Notes: generated by a model not told the origin, from the sequence alone. A stretch of DNA of 64,000 nucleotides from RGIG6374 sp045600965 (GCA_045600965.1 JAZRYW010000043.1:44474-108473), one strand, 5' to 3'. Shown: positions 1 through 9,126, numbered from the stretch's first letter. Numbers and translations: made by a program.

Positions 1-8
1 ATATTTGG

Positions 9-16
9 TATATTTG
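9..16 (+). promoter_or_regulatory. Putative -7 promoter box of the TamB-like gene
   Basis: TATATTTG matches the Bacteroidota -7 consensus TAnnTTTG. The matching -33 TTTG would lie outside the window. Transcription would begin near base 22, just before the open frame that starts at base 31, which bears on the start codon of the gene that follows. Confidence 0.6.
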
Positions 17-81
17 TGAGTTAAAGTTGAATCACCATAAAACCGATCTGGAAAATATCCGTTGCAGTCCTTCTGCTCCCT

Positions 82-3000
82 GTGACACTGCTGCTGACGG
101 TGGCGGCGCTTATGAACTTTCCCAAAGTGCAGACCGCTGTGGGAAGGAAGGTTGCGGAAATAGTCAGCAACCGTATAGACGGCAATATAACTTTCGACGG
201 CATCTATCTGTCGATACCCAACCGTATCATCATAGACAGCCCCTGCATCACCTCGTCAGCCTCAGACACGCTCTTTGTCAGCGAAAGGCTGAGCGTGACC
301 ATAGATGCGACCTCCCTGCTCAAGGGCGAATACAAAGTCCATACGTTCTTCGTCAAGGGCGGATTCTTCAACCTGCACACCTATCCTGACGGGCACAGCA
401 TCATCACCGACGTGTTCGGCGCCCCCAAGGACACTTCATCCTCCAAGATTCAGCTGTGCGCCTCCCTGCGCAAACTCGAACTGAAGGACTTCCGCTACAG
501 GATGCTTGACGAATATCGCCCAGTTCCCGATATCGGTCACGCGATGAACTTCTCCGACCTCGACGTGAGCGGCATAACGCTCTACTGCGACAAGATAAGG
601 TTCTGCTCCGACACCCTCAAGGCCCGGATAAAGTCCCTGAGCGCAAGAGAGAAAAGCGGCTACGTGCTTGAAAAGCTCTCAGGAGAGGTGACCGTAGGGC
701 CTGAAGGCGTCAACATCGATGACCTCCTGATAGAGGACAGATGGTCCCGGGTGAGGAGCACTTATCTCAAGCTCGGTTTCCACGGCGTGGCGGATCTCAA
801 CGACTTCATCTCCAAAGTCAACCTCGGCGCCAATTTTAGAGATACATATCTGGATTTCACCACATTGTCCTATTTTGCAGGCAGTCTTGAGAAGATGAAG
901 CTCAAACTGCTTGTCGACGGAGATGTAAGCGGTCCGGTTGTGAGCCTTCATTCCCGTTCGCTTTATGTGCGCAGCTCCACTGAGGAGAGCATCATAGACC
1001 TGGGATTCAGCCTCGTCGGCCTCGACGAGCCTGACGTGGCTATGCTCGACGTGCAGATACGCAACTGCAGGACAACCTGCGCTGATGTGGCGCGCATACT
1101 GGCTTCGCTCAATGACGGCCCCGTCAATCCGACCGTGGCCGGTTTCGCGCCCGGTGAGGTCTTTACCTTCAGTGGCAGTCTCGACGGCTTCTTCACCGAC
1201 CTCGTTGCTTTCGGACGTCTTGACTCCAATCTCGGCGCCATAGACGTCGATATGCTTATGGGCAGCGCCGACGCAGAAAACTTCAAGCTGACCGGCAATA
1301 TTGCCGCCGTCGATTTCGAGGCGGGCCGATTCATAGACAATGACAGGCTCGGGAGCGTTTCCTTGTCGGCCACTGCTTCCGCCAACATCGCCTCGGACAG
1401 GAAAAACACTTCGGTAAGGCTTGATACGCTTGCCATAGACAGGATAAGGTTCAACGGATATGACTACGGAATGATATCCGGAAACGGCAGCCTGCGCTAC
1501 GATGAGTTCGAGGGTATGGTCAGAGGGGATGACCCTAATCTGAATTTCCTTTTCCACGGCCTTCTTCATCTCATTCCTGACAGCAGGCTGTCACGCTACA
1601 ACTTCGACCTTTGGCTCGGTAACGCAGACCTTCACGCCCTGAATTTCGACAAGCGTGACACTTCCAGGGTAAGCTTCCACACGAGCGTGGATCTTGACCG
1701 CACGAAGGAGGGCGCAATGACAGGCGACGTGGGCATAGACGACCTCGTGCTGACCGAACCGGGAGGCAAGCATCCGATAGACCATATCGGAATTAATTTC
1801 CGCAACGATGACCTTCACCACGAAGTCCGGCTGCAATCCGGCATAGCCGATGCATCCTTCGAGGGCAACGCCCCCATCCTCGATTTCGTGTCCGACCTTA
1901 AGAGCCTTACTCTCAACAGCGAGTTCTGGAACCTTTCCTCTCCCCGTTACGCCAGTGCTGAACCCATTGGACACGAATATTCCTTCAGCCTTCTTACAGG
2001 AGGACTGGAGGATGTGCTGAGTTTCTTCGCGCCCGGCGTATTCATTGCCCCCGGCACAAGTCTGGACCTTTCCCTGTCAGCCAACGACAGCCTGACGATG
2101 CGTTCCGCATCCGATCTGGTGGCCTTCGGCAACAGCCTTGTGAGGAATCTCACCGTGGAGGGACATAACGGCTCTCAGATGCTGTCAGTAGATCTCGGAG
2201 CCGAGGCCCTGCACCTGGGCGCACTCAAGCTTTCATCAAACCGCCTGTCGCTCACGGGCGATGACAACGTCGCCGGCGCATCATACAGCTGCTTCAACGA
2301 AGGTGACCCGGGAAGTTCGGCCAGGCTTGATCTTGCCGTGGAATTCACCGACACCCTGGTTTCCCCCTACCGTATGGTGGCTTCGATATTCAAGTCGAAC
2401 GTGGACCTCTACGGTGACAGATGGACCATCGAGCCTGCGAAGGTTTCGATGCGAAAAGGTTTTTTCGACATAGACGGCCTGCATATCCATAACGGGGACC
2501 GCTCGATAATGGCCAACGGCAAAGTTTCCGCATCACCCCGGGACAGTATCAGCGTTGAGGTAAGTGACCTTGACCTTATGGTGTTCAATCCTTTCCTCTC
2601 GTCCGTCGACGGACTTGACCTGAAGGGCGTACTCAATGTGGACGGCACCGCCGCAGGTGTGCTCGGCACGCCGATGATCGATATGAACGGCGACATCGAC
2701 GGCCTGTACGCTTTCGGCAAGGAGATGGGCGACCTGCTTCTCACATCGGAATACGACGATGACAAGAAAGCCTTTGACATATCCCTGCTCAACATAATGG
2801 GAAAGGAAATGCCCTTGCGTGTGGACGGAACCTTCGCTCCACAGACAGGCCTGCTGGCTCTGAATTCATCATTGAAGGACTTCAGCATAGACTGCTTCGC
2901 GCCTCTTGCATCCTCAGTCTTCAGCGAACTTTCCGGAGGCCTCTCCGGGGACATATCGGTGTCGGGGCCGCTCGACAGCCTCTCTCTGGCCTGTGAAAAC

Positions 3001-4521
3001 GGACATTTCGACGACGTGAGGATGAGAATCGATTTCACTGACGTGCCTTATACTCTAAACGGCCCGTTCACCATCGACGACAAGGGCATACACTTCGACA
3101 ATATCGCCCTCCGGGATGATTATAATGGCACGGGTACCGTCTCCGGCGGCATAGACCTCGGAGGCTTCCGCAACATAGTCCTCGACACCCGCGTGCGTTT
3201 GGAAAACGCTCTCGGGCTGGACAACGGACCGCTGCAGTCACCGTCATTCTACGGCAGGCTTTTCTGCGACGGGCGTGTACGCATAAACGGACCGTTGAAT
3301 GACCTGGCCCTCAGCGTGACTGCCACCACACTTGAAAACACGTCTCTTTACATCCCTCTTGGAAACGCCGCTGCGCAGTCGAACAAGATTCTGACATTCA
3401 TAAATTCCAATGAAGTCAAGGATGTGTATAGTGTATATGACTCGCTTCTGGTCGCTCACGACAAGATGAACGTTTCACCTTCGCGGCTCGCCATAAACAT
3501 CAATGCCACCGCAACCCCCGAAGCCGAGGTCAACCTCGAACTGAACAAGACTTCAGGTGATGTTGTCAAGGCGAGGGGCCAGGGGATGATAAACGTGGCC
3601 ATTGACGACTCCAAATCGCTTTTCGACCTCAAGGGCGACTATACTATCACGGAAGGCGACTACCGTTTCGTCTTTATGGGCCTTGCTGCAAGGGACTTCA
3701 CGGTGGATCCGGGCGGCACCATAAAGTTCAACGGCAACATTATGGATTCCGACCTCAATCTCTCGGCCAAATACCGCACGAAGGCTTCGATAGGGACGCT
3801 GATCGCCGACACCACTTCAGTAAGCTCCAGACGCAACGTCGACTGTTTCATTAACGCCACGGGCAAACTTTCAAATCCTCAGATGAACCTTTCGATGGAT
3901 ATCCCTGACCTTGACCCCACAACGAAGGGCCGTGTGGAGACGGCGCTCAACACCGAGGACAAGGTTATGAAGCAGTTCGTATCCCTGCTTCTGTCAGGCT
4001 CTTTCCTGCCCGACGAACAGTCCGGCATCGTGAACAACACCACGCTGCTGTATTCAAATGCCTCGGAGATGCTGGCAAATCAGGTCAACAACATACTCAA
4101 ACAGCTTGATATACCTCTTGACATAGGTTTCAACTATCAGCCCGGAACCAATCAGAAGGATATGTTCGACGTCGCTGTCTCAGCACAGCTGTTCAACAAC
4201 CGTGTCACCGTGAACGGCAATCTGGGTAACAAGCAGTATGTAGGCGGTTCGAACAATGACCTGGCCGGCGACATCGACGTGGAGATAAAGGTGGACAAGG
4301 CCGGGAAGTTCAAGGTCAACCTGTTCTCGCATTCGGCAGACCAGTTCACCAACTATCTCGATCAGACACAGCGCAACGGCGCGGGCCTCGTCTACCAGCA
4401 GGAATTCGACACCTTCAGGGAATTCATACGCAACACTTTCTGGAGCAAGTCCCGCAGGGAGGAGTATGAGCGGCAGCAGGCCGAGTCGAGAAGGACGCGG
4501 CTCAGGCAGCCGGCACCTTAG
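82..4521 (+). CDS. TamB-like translocation and assembly module protein (DUF490)
   Basis: Very large (about 1,480 residues) inner-membrane-anchored periplasmic protein. An N-terminal hydrophobic segment precedes many repeating beta-rich stretches of the AsmA/TamB type, and the last 350-400 residues look like the conserved TamB C-terminal domain (pattern rich in N-G-N, D-L-x-L-S, then a late segment ending in charged residues). TamB proteins span the periplasm and take part in outer-membrane protein assembly or lipid transport; the role here is inferred from the family. The start is uncertain. GTG at 82 is the first standard start, but the frame is open from base 31 and encodes a basic start plus the first half of the hydrophobic helix, so the true start may be a rare ATA or ATC codon at 31-39. 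The stop codon overlaps the stop of the convergent slyD gene by three bases (4519-4520 shared in TTAG). Confidence 0.85.
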   Translation: MTLLLTVAALMNFPKVQTAVGRKVAEIVSNRIDGNITFDGIYLSIPNRIIIDSPCITSSASDTLFVSERLSVTIDATSLLKGEYKVHTFFVKGGFFNLHTYPDGHSIITDVFGAPKDTSSSKIQLCASLRKLELKDFRYRMLDEYRPVPDIGHAMNFSDLDVSGITLYCDKIRFCSDTLKARIKSLSAREKSGYVLEKLSGEVTVGPEGVNIDDLLIEDRWSRVRSTYLKLGFHGVADLNDFISKVNLGANFRDTYLDFTTLSYFAGSLEKMKLKLLVDGDVSGPVVSLHSRSLYVRSSTEESIIDLGFSLVGLDEPDVAMLDVQIRNCRTTCADVARILASLNDGPVNPTVAGFAPGEVFTFSGSLDGFFTDLVAFGRLDSNLGAIDVDMLMGSADAENFKLTGNIAAVDFEAGRFIDNDRLGSVSLSATASANIASDRKNTSVRLDTLAIDRIRFNGYDYGMISGNGSLRYDEFEGMVRGDDPNLNFLFHGLLHLIPDSRLSRYNFDLWLGNADLHALNFDKRDTSRVSFHTSVDLDRTKEGAMTGDVGIDDLVLTEPGGKHPIDHIGINFRNDDLHHEVRLQSGIADASFEGNAPILDFVSDLKSLTLNSEFWNLSSPRYASAEPIGHEYSFSLLTGGLEDVLSFFAPGVFIAPGTSLDLSLSANDSLTMRSASDLVAFGNSLVRNLTVEGHNGSQMLSVDLGAEALHLGALKLSSNRLSLTGDDNVAGASYSCFNEGDPGSSARLDLAVEFTDTLVSPYRMVASIFKSNVDLYGDRWTIEPAKVSMRKGFFDIDGLHIHNGDRSIMANGKVSASPRDSISVEVSDLDLMVFNPFLSSVDGLDLKGVLNVDGTAAGVLGTPMIDMNGDIDGLYAFGKEMGDLLLTSEYDDDKKAFDISLLNIMGKEMPLRVDGTFAPQTGLLALNSSLKDFSIDCFAPLASSVFSELSGGLSGDISVSGPLDSLSLACENGHFDDVRMRIDFTDVPYTLNGPFTIDDKGIHFDNIALRDDYNGTGTVSGGIDLGGFRNIVLDTRVRLENALGLDNGPLQSPSFYGRLFCDGRVRINGPLNDLALSVTATTLENTSLYIPLGNAAAQSNKILTFINSNEVKDVYSVYDSLLVAHDKMNVSPSRLAININATATPEAEVNLELNKTSGDVVKARGQGMINVAIDDSKSLFDLKGDYTITEGDYRFVFMGLAARDFTVDPGGTIKFNGNIMDSDLNLSAKYRTKASIGTLIADTTSVSSRRNVDCFINATGKLSNPQMNLSMDIPDLDPTTKGRVETALNTEDKVMKQFVSLLLSGSFLPDEQSGIVNNTTLLYSNASEMLANQVNNILKQLDIPLDIGFNYQPGTNQKDMFDVAVSAQLFNNRVTVNGNLGNKQYVGGSNNDLAGDIDVEIKVDKAGKFKVNLFSHSADQFTNYLDQTQRNGAGLVYQQEFDTFREFIRNTFWSKSRREEYERQQAESRRTRLRQPAP

Positions 4522-5084
4522 TTGCAGCCTCCACCGCAGCCCCCTTCGCAATCACCGGAGCAGCTTGAGCAGCCTTGCGAACAGTTGCATCCCCCGGATG
4601 CGCGTTCGCCGTAAAGGCCTTCCGTCATTTCCTTTTCTGTCGCTTCGCGTACTGAAACAACCTTTCCTGTGAAATTAAGGACCTTGCCCGCCATAGGATG
4701 GTTGAGGTCTATCTTTACGGAAGTTTCACCGATGGAAAGTATCCTGCCCTGGAGCACCTGGCCGGAACCGTTGCTCAGAGGGATGACATTGCCTTCCACA
4801 AGTATCTGAGCGCGCTGTTCGCCTTCCAGACCGGCGAAGGCCTCCATAGGGAGGTCGATTATGCAGTTGGGGTCGGCTTCTCCGTAGCCTTCCTTGGCGG
4901 AAAGGGTGAATTCGAAGCTGTCGCCTTCCTCAAGTCCCTTGACGTTTTCCTCGAATTTGGGCAGAAGATATCCCATTCCGAAGATGAATCTCAACGGTTC
5001 ACCTTCCCTTGATTTGTCGGCAACCTGTCCGTCAACCACAAGTGTGTAGTCGAGAGCGACCACTTTGTCATTATCGATTTTCAT
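4518..5084 (-). CDS. slyD: FKBP-type peptidyl-prolyl cis-trans isomerase, SlyD-like
   Basis: 188-residue protein. An FKBP fold with the SlyD arrangement is seen: a short first strand with DYTLVVDGQVAD, a PLRFIFGMGYLLPKFEENVKG segment split by the chaperone (IF) insert, and a C-terminal tail packed with cysteines (ten or more Cys among the last 25 residues, mostly as CxxC or GGC). In SlyD such tails bind nickel or other metals; E. coli SlyD uses a His/Cys-rich tail, so metal binding here is inferred. It probably folds proline-limited cytoplasmic proteins and may store or deliver metal. It is monocistronic, facing tamB tail to tail with overlapping stop codons, and has a good -7 box 33 bases upstream of its ATG. 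Confidence 0.9.
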   Translation of the reverse strand: MKIDNDKVVALDYTLVVDGQVADKSREGEPLRFIFGMGYLLPKFEENVKGLEEGDSFEFTLSAKEGYGEADPNCIIDLPMEAFAGLEGEQRAQILVEGNVIPLSNGSGQVLQGRILSIGETSVKIDLNHPMAGKVLNFTGKVVSVREATEKEMTEGLYGERASGGCNCSQGCSSCSGDCEGGCGGGCN

Positions 5085-5116
5085 AATTCTGTCCTTTAAC
5101 TATTATTATCCGAATG

Positions 5117-5124
5117 CAAAAGTA
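5117..5124 (-). promoter_or_regulatory. Putative -7 box for slyD
   Basis: On the minus strand the sequence reads TACTTTTG, a match to TAnnTTTG, about 33 bases upstream of the slyD ATG. No clear -33 TTTG was seen at the usual 19-21 base distance. Confidence 0.55.
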
Positions 5125-5164
5125 AGCATTTTACACAATATTCACTTTCCATCTCCAACGAAGA

Positions 5165-6484
5165 TCACACACCGCTTGCCAGTACGTCCGAAAAGGCGAG
5201 GGTGGGGGTGCGCCATTTGGATTTGGTCGCAGGGTCGTCTCCTATGGCGGTGACATTGTTCCAGAGTTCGCGCAGATTGCCGGTTATGTTCATTTCAGAC
5301 ACGGGGCGGACCTTCACGCCGTCTTCGAACAGGAAGCCCTGTATGCCGTAGGAAAAATCGCCTGTGGCGATGTTCTGATTGCCTCCGTTGAAACCTGTCA
5401 CGAGTATGCCGCGGCCTGTAAGGCGCAGTATCTCTTCAAGGGACAGACCGCTTCCGCCCGGCTTGAGACAGGCCACGGATATGCCGTCGGCAGTCGGTTC
5501 CATTCCCATCTTCAGGGCATAGTAGTTGCTGACGTATCCGTGTTTGAGGACACCATCCTCAATGACAGCGGTCCTGCGTGTGGCAATTCCGTCAGAATCG
5601 AACCACCTTGCGCCGATTGCTCCGTAGAGGTGGGGGTCGTCGATGAGAGTGAGCCTGTCGGAGAATACCTTCCTGCCGAAGGAATCCAGAAGGAAAGAGC
5701 TTTTCTGCTGCAGGGCGGGACCGCTGACCGCCGTGATGAGGGGAGTGAGCAGTTTCGCCGCGGCCGTGTTCTCCACTACGATGCTGTATCTGCCGCTTTC
5801 GAGCGGTGTCGGGTCAATGCTGTCAAGCGCCCTCTTCAATGCTTTCCTGCCGCAGCCTTCAGCCTTGAGGGTGTCCAGACGCTGTGAACTTTCAAACCAG
5901 TATCCTTCAGGACGGCTGTCACCGCCGCCCTTCACAGTGCAGCTTACGCTCAAGACGTGACTGGTCTGACTTTCCTCTCCCTCGAAGCCCTGGGAGTCGG
6001 TCATATAATTATAGTATGACGCGTCGGCATATTCCGCCTCCACGCTTATTATCCTGCTGTCCGTGCCGTATATCTCCTTTGATGCTGAAATCGCCATATT
6101 GCGGCGATATGCCGGATTCCTGTCTTCCAGGGACGGGTCGAACTGGCCGAGATCCGGGGATGGACCCTTGTAGTACAGCCGCTTTTCGGGAAGAGAATGG
6201 CAGGGATCTGCCTCTATCAGGGCAACTGATTCCAGAGCGCGGTCGATCAGGGCCTCGATCTGCCCGCAATCGAGAAGGTTGGATGAGAATTCGCCGTAGC
6301 GTCCGTCCCGGCTGAGCATCACAACGATGGATGACGAGCCCGAACTGAACACGTTGTCTATGACGTTGTCACGGACCAGGCACGACGCTTCGCATCCGTA
6401 GCCGTAGCAGACCCGGGCGAAGTCGGCGCCTTGTCTGAGCGCATAATCCAATGCATATTCCGCGGTTTCCTTTCCCTTGACCAT
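5165..6484 (-). CDS. pmbA: TldD/PmbA family metalloprotease subunit (TldE/PmbA-like)
   Basis: About 439 residues. The start is placed at the ATG at 6484 (protein begins MVKGKETAEYALDYALRQGA) because it lies one base after the tldD stop; a longer open frame reaches 6586 but runs inside tldD. The domain is the PmbA/TldD fold: N-terminal repeat region with DNVIDNVF, central segment with SGRYSIVVENTAAAKLL, and a C-terminal part with FNGGNQNIATGDFSYGIQGF and a closing segment on MNITGNLRELWNNV. It lacks an HExxxH zinc site, as expected for the TldE/PmbA partner. TldD and TldE form a heterodimeric protease that trims unfolded or modified peptides. Here the two genes form one translationally coupled unit with tldD first. 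Confidence 0.9.
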   Translation of the reverse strand: MVKGKETAEYALDYALRQGADFARVCYGYGCEASCLVRDNVIDNVFSSGSSSIVVMLSRDGRYGEFSSNLLDCGQIEALIDRALESVALIEADPCHSLPEKRLYYKGPSPDLGQFDPSLEDRNPAYRRNMAISASKEIYGTDSRIISVEAEYADASYYNYMTDSQGFEGEESQTSHVLSVSCTVKGGGDSRPEGYWFESSQRLDTLKAEGCGRKALKRALDSIDPTPLESGRYSIVVENTAAAKLLTPLITAVSGPALQQKSSFLLDSFGRKVFSDRLTLIDDPHLYGAIGARWFDSDGIATRRTAVIEDGVLKHGYVSNYYALKMGMEPTADGISVACLKPGGSGLSLEEILRLTGRGILVTGFNGGNQNIATGDFSYGIQGFLFEDGVKVRPVSEMNITGNLRELWNNVTAIGDDPATKSKWRTPTLAFSDVLASGV

Positions 6485-6485
6485 A

Positions 6486-7940
6486 TCATATTCCTCCAAC
6501 TGTAAGGCCTTCGACAAGCACGGTCGGCATTCCGCACGAGACGGGACAATACTGTCCCTTGCCGCAGGTCCAGGTGCCGTCGTCAATCAGGGGATCATTG
6601 CCTACAGCCGTGATGGCCGCCAGCGCTCCGGGCCCGTTTCCGATAATGTTTATGTCCTTGACCGGACGGGTCAGTCTTCCGTTCTCGATGATGCGGCCGT
6701 TCTTCACGTAGAAGGTGAAGTCTCCGGCTCCTATCTGCACCTGTCCGTTGGAGAAGGTGTCGACATAGATGCCGCTGCTGACCTGCGCGATGATGTCTTC
6801 AGCTGACGCCTTGCCGCCTTCCATATAGGTGGCCCGCATACGTGGGAGAGGGGAGAAGCGGAATGATTCACGCCTGCCGTTGCCTGTGGGCTGCACGCCG
6901 TAGAATGCGGCGCTGATGCGGTCGTGCAGGTAGGACTCCAGCCTCCCGTCCCTGACCATATATGTCTTCTGCCCGGCCGTGCCCTCATCGTCGAAATTGA
7001 CGCTGCCCCGGTTGAAGGGTATCGTCCCGTCATCCACTACGCTAATTTCGGGAGAGCATATCATCTTTCCCATCCTGTCGGCGAAGATGGACGTGTTCTT
7101 CCTGTTGAAATCAGCTTCGAATGCGTGTCCAATGGCTTCGTGGAGAAGTATGCCGGAGCCTCCAGCCCCCATCACCACGCTCATCCTGCCGCCCTTCGGC
7201 CTTACCGCCTCAAAAAGGACGGCGCATTTCGACACGGCCTCGGATGCAAGCGTATGCGCCAGAGCGCTGTCGATCATCGAAAGACCCCGTCTCAGGCTCC
7301 GACCCGCGGAGGCTGTCTCGATATGTGAGCCCCGGGCCATCACCACCGAAACGGAAAGTGACGTCATAGGGCGTATGTCGTGAAACGTGTTTCCGCAGGA
7401 ATTTGCGAAAAGAATGTCCGAGAATGTGTGTGAGAGCCTTGCCGTGACCTTGCATACGCGGCTGTCGGCGGAACGCGCCGCTTCGTTGAGCTCCAGCATC
7501 AGAGGCGCCTGCTCCACGGCTTTCATCCTGCCGTCGGATGCCGTGAAAGGGTGGACGTCCCCGCCTTTGACGGCTTTGAACGGAGGTATGACCGTGACGG
7601 ATGGACCTGTCGAGGCTATCGCGGCCGCGGTGCGGGCGGCCTTGCGCATTTCGGGCATCGTGACGGTCTCGGTATATGCATATCCGGTGCGGTCTCCGTC
7701 AAGAACCCTTACGCCCATACCGCAGTCCACGTCATACATAGTCGTGTCCACCTTGCCGTCGCGCATAACCAGTTCCTCTGAAGCGCTGTATTCGAAGTAC
7801 AGATCGGCATAGCTGCCTCCGCTGCGCAGAGCCTCCGCCAGAAGCTGTGACGCTTCCTGCGGCCCGACTCCGAAGCGGTTTAAACCAAAGAGACTGCCAC
7901 CGGGGCAGTCTCTATTGTGTTGATCCATAAATTCGAACAT
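6486..7940 (-). CDS. tldD: TldD-type zinc metalloprotease
   Basis: 484 residues. The zinc motif HEAIGH (HExxxH) is present in GSGILLHEAIGHAFEAD, with the downstream family segments PFNRGSVNFDDEGTAGQKT and SGIYVDTFSNGQVQIGAGDF. It is the catalytic half of the TldD/TldE protease; the partner gene follows with a one-base gap. Two starts are possible: ATG at 7940 or ATG at 7928 (MDQHNRDCPG); the first is kept. It lies 12 bases after the 52-residue ORF at 7953-8111, so it may be read from the promoter in front of the zeta-like gene; I saw no promoter of its own. Confidence 0.93.
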   Translation of the reverse strand: MFEFMDQHNRDCPGGSLFGLNRFGVGPQEASQLLAEALRSGGSYADLYFEYSASEELVMRDGKVDTTMYDVDCGMGVRVLDGDRTGYAYTETVTMPEMRKAARTAAAIASTGPSVTVIPPFKAVKGGDVHPFTASDGRMKAVEQAPLMLELNEAARSADSRVCKVTARLSHTFSDILFANSCGNTFHDIRPMTSLSVSVVMARGSHIETASAGRSLRRGLSMIDSALAHTLASEAVSKCAVLFEAVRPKGGRMSVVMGAGGSGILLHEAIGHAFEADFNRKNTSIFADRMGKMICSPEISVVDDGTIPFNRGSVNFDDEGTAGQKTYMVRDGRLESYLHDRISAAFYGVQPTGNGRRESFRFSPLPRMRATYMEGGKASAEDIIAQVSSGIYVDTFSNGQVQIGAGDFTFYVKNGRIIENGRLTRPVKDINIIGNGPGALAAITAVGNDPLIDDGTWTCGKGQYCPVSCGMPTVLVEGLTVGGI

Positions 7941-7952
7941 TCAGCAGAGCAT

Positions 7953-8111
7953 TCAAAAAAGATCAACCGCTTTAACTTTGATCACCTCTCCCTTGACTGC
8001 AAAGGCAAGCTCTGAATCGGTTGCTTTCTTCTCGGAGAGCAGTCTGCTGAAGGTGAGGTTCAGACTATAGGCCAGATTGTCCTTTAGTCTGCTGGTCTCC
8101 ATTTCGCTCAT
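7953..8111 (-). CDS. 52-residue companion of the zeta-like protein, unknown function
   Basis: Small ORF that starts inside the last 47 bases of the upstream zeta-like gene and stops 12 bases before tldD. The protein begins MSEMETSRLKDNLAYSLN and ends GEVIKVKAVDLF. It has a helical N-terminal half and a short basic beta-like C-terminus. I recall short proteins with a similar G-x-I-x-K-V-K-A end next to zeta-like genes in other Bacteroidota, but this is memory and was not searched. The tight overlap suggests translation coupled to the zeta-like gene and a joint function, possibly as antitoxin or accessory subunit. It could be a spurious ORF; the conserved-looking ending and the overlap argue for a real gene. 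Confidence 0.6.
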   Translation of the reverse strand: MSEMETSRLKDNLAYSLNLTFSRLLSEKKATDSELAFAVKGEVIKVKAVDLF

Positions 8112-8679
8112 AATTGATCAGTAGGTTATATAAGGTTTTATTGTGTATCCTTGTCTCCATCTGGGAGCCGCCTTCTGCGATGAACTCGAACCTCGTCTTG
8201 GAATTGTCTATCAATATCCAGTAGTCCGCAAGAGGGATATAGATGTTAAGCAGATTACTTATCCCCTGGAAATACCGGCGCAGAATGGTCTGCTCCGCGA
8301 CGTCGTGTCCGCCTGAAATGACTCTCAGTCTGACTCTTTCAACTGCCAGGTCGGGTACGCTGAGCCAAAGGTAGAACAGCGAAATCTGATATCCCTGTGC
8401 TTTGGCTTCCTTGATGATGGTGGACAGGGTGCGGGTAGCGAGAGTGGTTTCCATAGCGAAATCATCCTTCCTGGATATGAGTTCGTTGATTCGGCTTACC
8501 ATCAGCATACTCGCTCTGAGCGCCATCCTTCCGGGATCCACGGGGTCGAGACGCTTTGCTATCTCGTCGGCGTTGACGTACTCGGTGCATTCAAGCATTT
8601 CCGGCAGCATAGTGTATGATGCCGTTGTCTTTCCGGCACCGTTGCAACCTGATATGATGAACATCTTTGGCATATTCAA
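8065..8679 (-). CDS. Zeta-toxin-like P-loop ATPase/kinase
   Basis: 204 residues, or about 202 if the second ATG (MPKMFII) is used. A Walker A motif GCNGAGKTT lies near residues 11-19, followed by NADEIAKRLDP (the zeta-type NAD segment), an ARG-rich lid region RVRLRVISGGHDV, and ETTLATRT in between. This is the architecture of zeta toxins and related small kinases; zeta toxins phosphorylate UDP-N-acetylglucosamine and block cell-wall synthesis. Bacteroidota carry many chromosomal proteins of this type whose substrate is unknown, so toxicity is not established. No epsilon-type antitoxin is nearby; the overlapping 52-residue ORF is the only candidate partner. A strong promoter precedes it. Confidence 0.82.
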   Translation of the reverse strand: MNMPKMFIISGCNGAGKTTASYTMLPEMLECTEYVNADEIAKRLDPVDPGRMALRASMLMVSRINELISRKDDFAMETTLATRTLSTIIKEAKAQGYQISLFYLWLSVPDLAVERVRLRVISGGHDVAEQTILRRYFQGISNLLNIYIPLADYWILIDNSKTRFEFIAEGGSQMETRIHNKTLYNLLINYERNGDQQTKGQSGL

Positions 8680-8695
8680 AGAACACGTACAGCAA

Positions 8696-8727
8696 CAAAG
8701 TTATGAAAATAAACCTTGAATTCCAAA
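8696..8727 (-). promoter_or_regulatory. Promoter of the zeta-like gene
   Basis: On the minus strand the -7 box TAACTTTG (8703-8696) follows a -33 TTTG (8727-8724) with a 20-base gap, the textbook Bacteroidota spacing. The leader would be very short, about 10-15 bases to the ATG. Confidence 0.7.
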
Positions 8728-8738
8728 AATGAATGAAA

Positions 8739-8790
8739 AAAAGAGAGGATGACCTCCAAGTCCATAAGAACTCTTCAGTCATCCTCTTCG
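8739..8790 (-). terminator. Rho-independent terminator after rpmE2
   Basis: Perfect 9-base arms GAGGATGAC (8745-8753) and GTCATCCTC (8778-8786) flank a loop, with a T-run on the minus strand after the stem. It ends the L31 transcript just before the promoter of the zeta-like gene. Its stem core GGATGAC recurs in other terminators of this window. Confidence 0.8.
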
Positions 8791-8811
8791 TTACTATCTC
8801 GTGAACAACGG

Positions 8812-9060
8812 CTATTTGTTCTTCTTGTAGCGCTGGTAGAATTTGTCCACGCGGCCTGCGGTGTCGACGAGTTTCATCTTGCCCGTGTAGAAGGGGTGGG
8901 ATGTGTTGGAAATCTCTATCTTGATCAGAGGGTAGGTCACGCCTTCGATGTCGATGGTTTCCTTGGTGGGAGTGCAGGAACGGGTGATGAACACGTGTTC
9001 GTTGGACATATCCTTGAATGCTACGAGACGGTAGGATTCGGGATGGATTTCTTTCTTCAT
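8812..9060 (-). CDS. rpmE2: Ribosomal protein L31 type B
   Basis: 82 residues from the ATG at 9060 ([18 protein letters not shown]); an upstream in-frame ATG at 9117 lies within the promoter region and is rejected. Family landmarks are the IHP start, [11 protein letters not shown], and the end [21 protein letters not shown] with FYQRYK. It lacks the paired CxxC zinc ligands of the zinc form, so it is the zinc-independent (C-minus) type B. It is part of the 50S subunit near the bridge to 30S. It has its own promoter and terminator, so it is a single-gene transcript. Confidence 0.97.
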   Translation of the reverse strand: MKKEIHPESYRLVAFKDMSNEHVFITRSCTPTKETIDIEGVTYPLIKIEISNTSHPFYTGKMKLVDTAGRVDKFYQRYKKNK

Positions 9061-9087
9061 TTCTTTTTCATTATGATTTTGGGACTG

Positions 9088-9118
9088 CAAAGATATAACA
9101 AATCCCTTAATAACCAAA
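9088..9118 (-). promoter_or_regulatory. Promoter of rpmE2
   Basis: Minus-strand -7 box TATCTTTG (9095-9088) with -33 TTTG (9118-9115), gap 19 bases. The leader is about 20-25 bases. Confidence 0.7.
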
Positions 9119-9126
9119 CAAAATCA

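Noticed and set aside
679..4352. Long open frames on the minus strand of the TamB-like gene
   Set aside because: They are shadows of a coding region with strong codon bias and show no recognisable domain.
8739..8790. Inverted repeats read as a CRISPR or mobile-element end
   Set aside because: A single hairpin with a T-run; no spacer array, transposase or target duplication.
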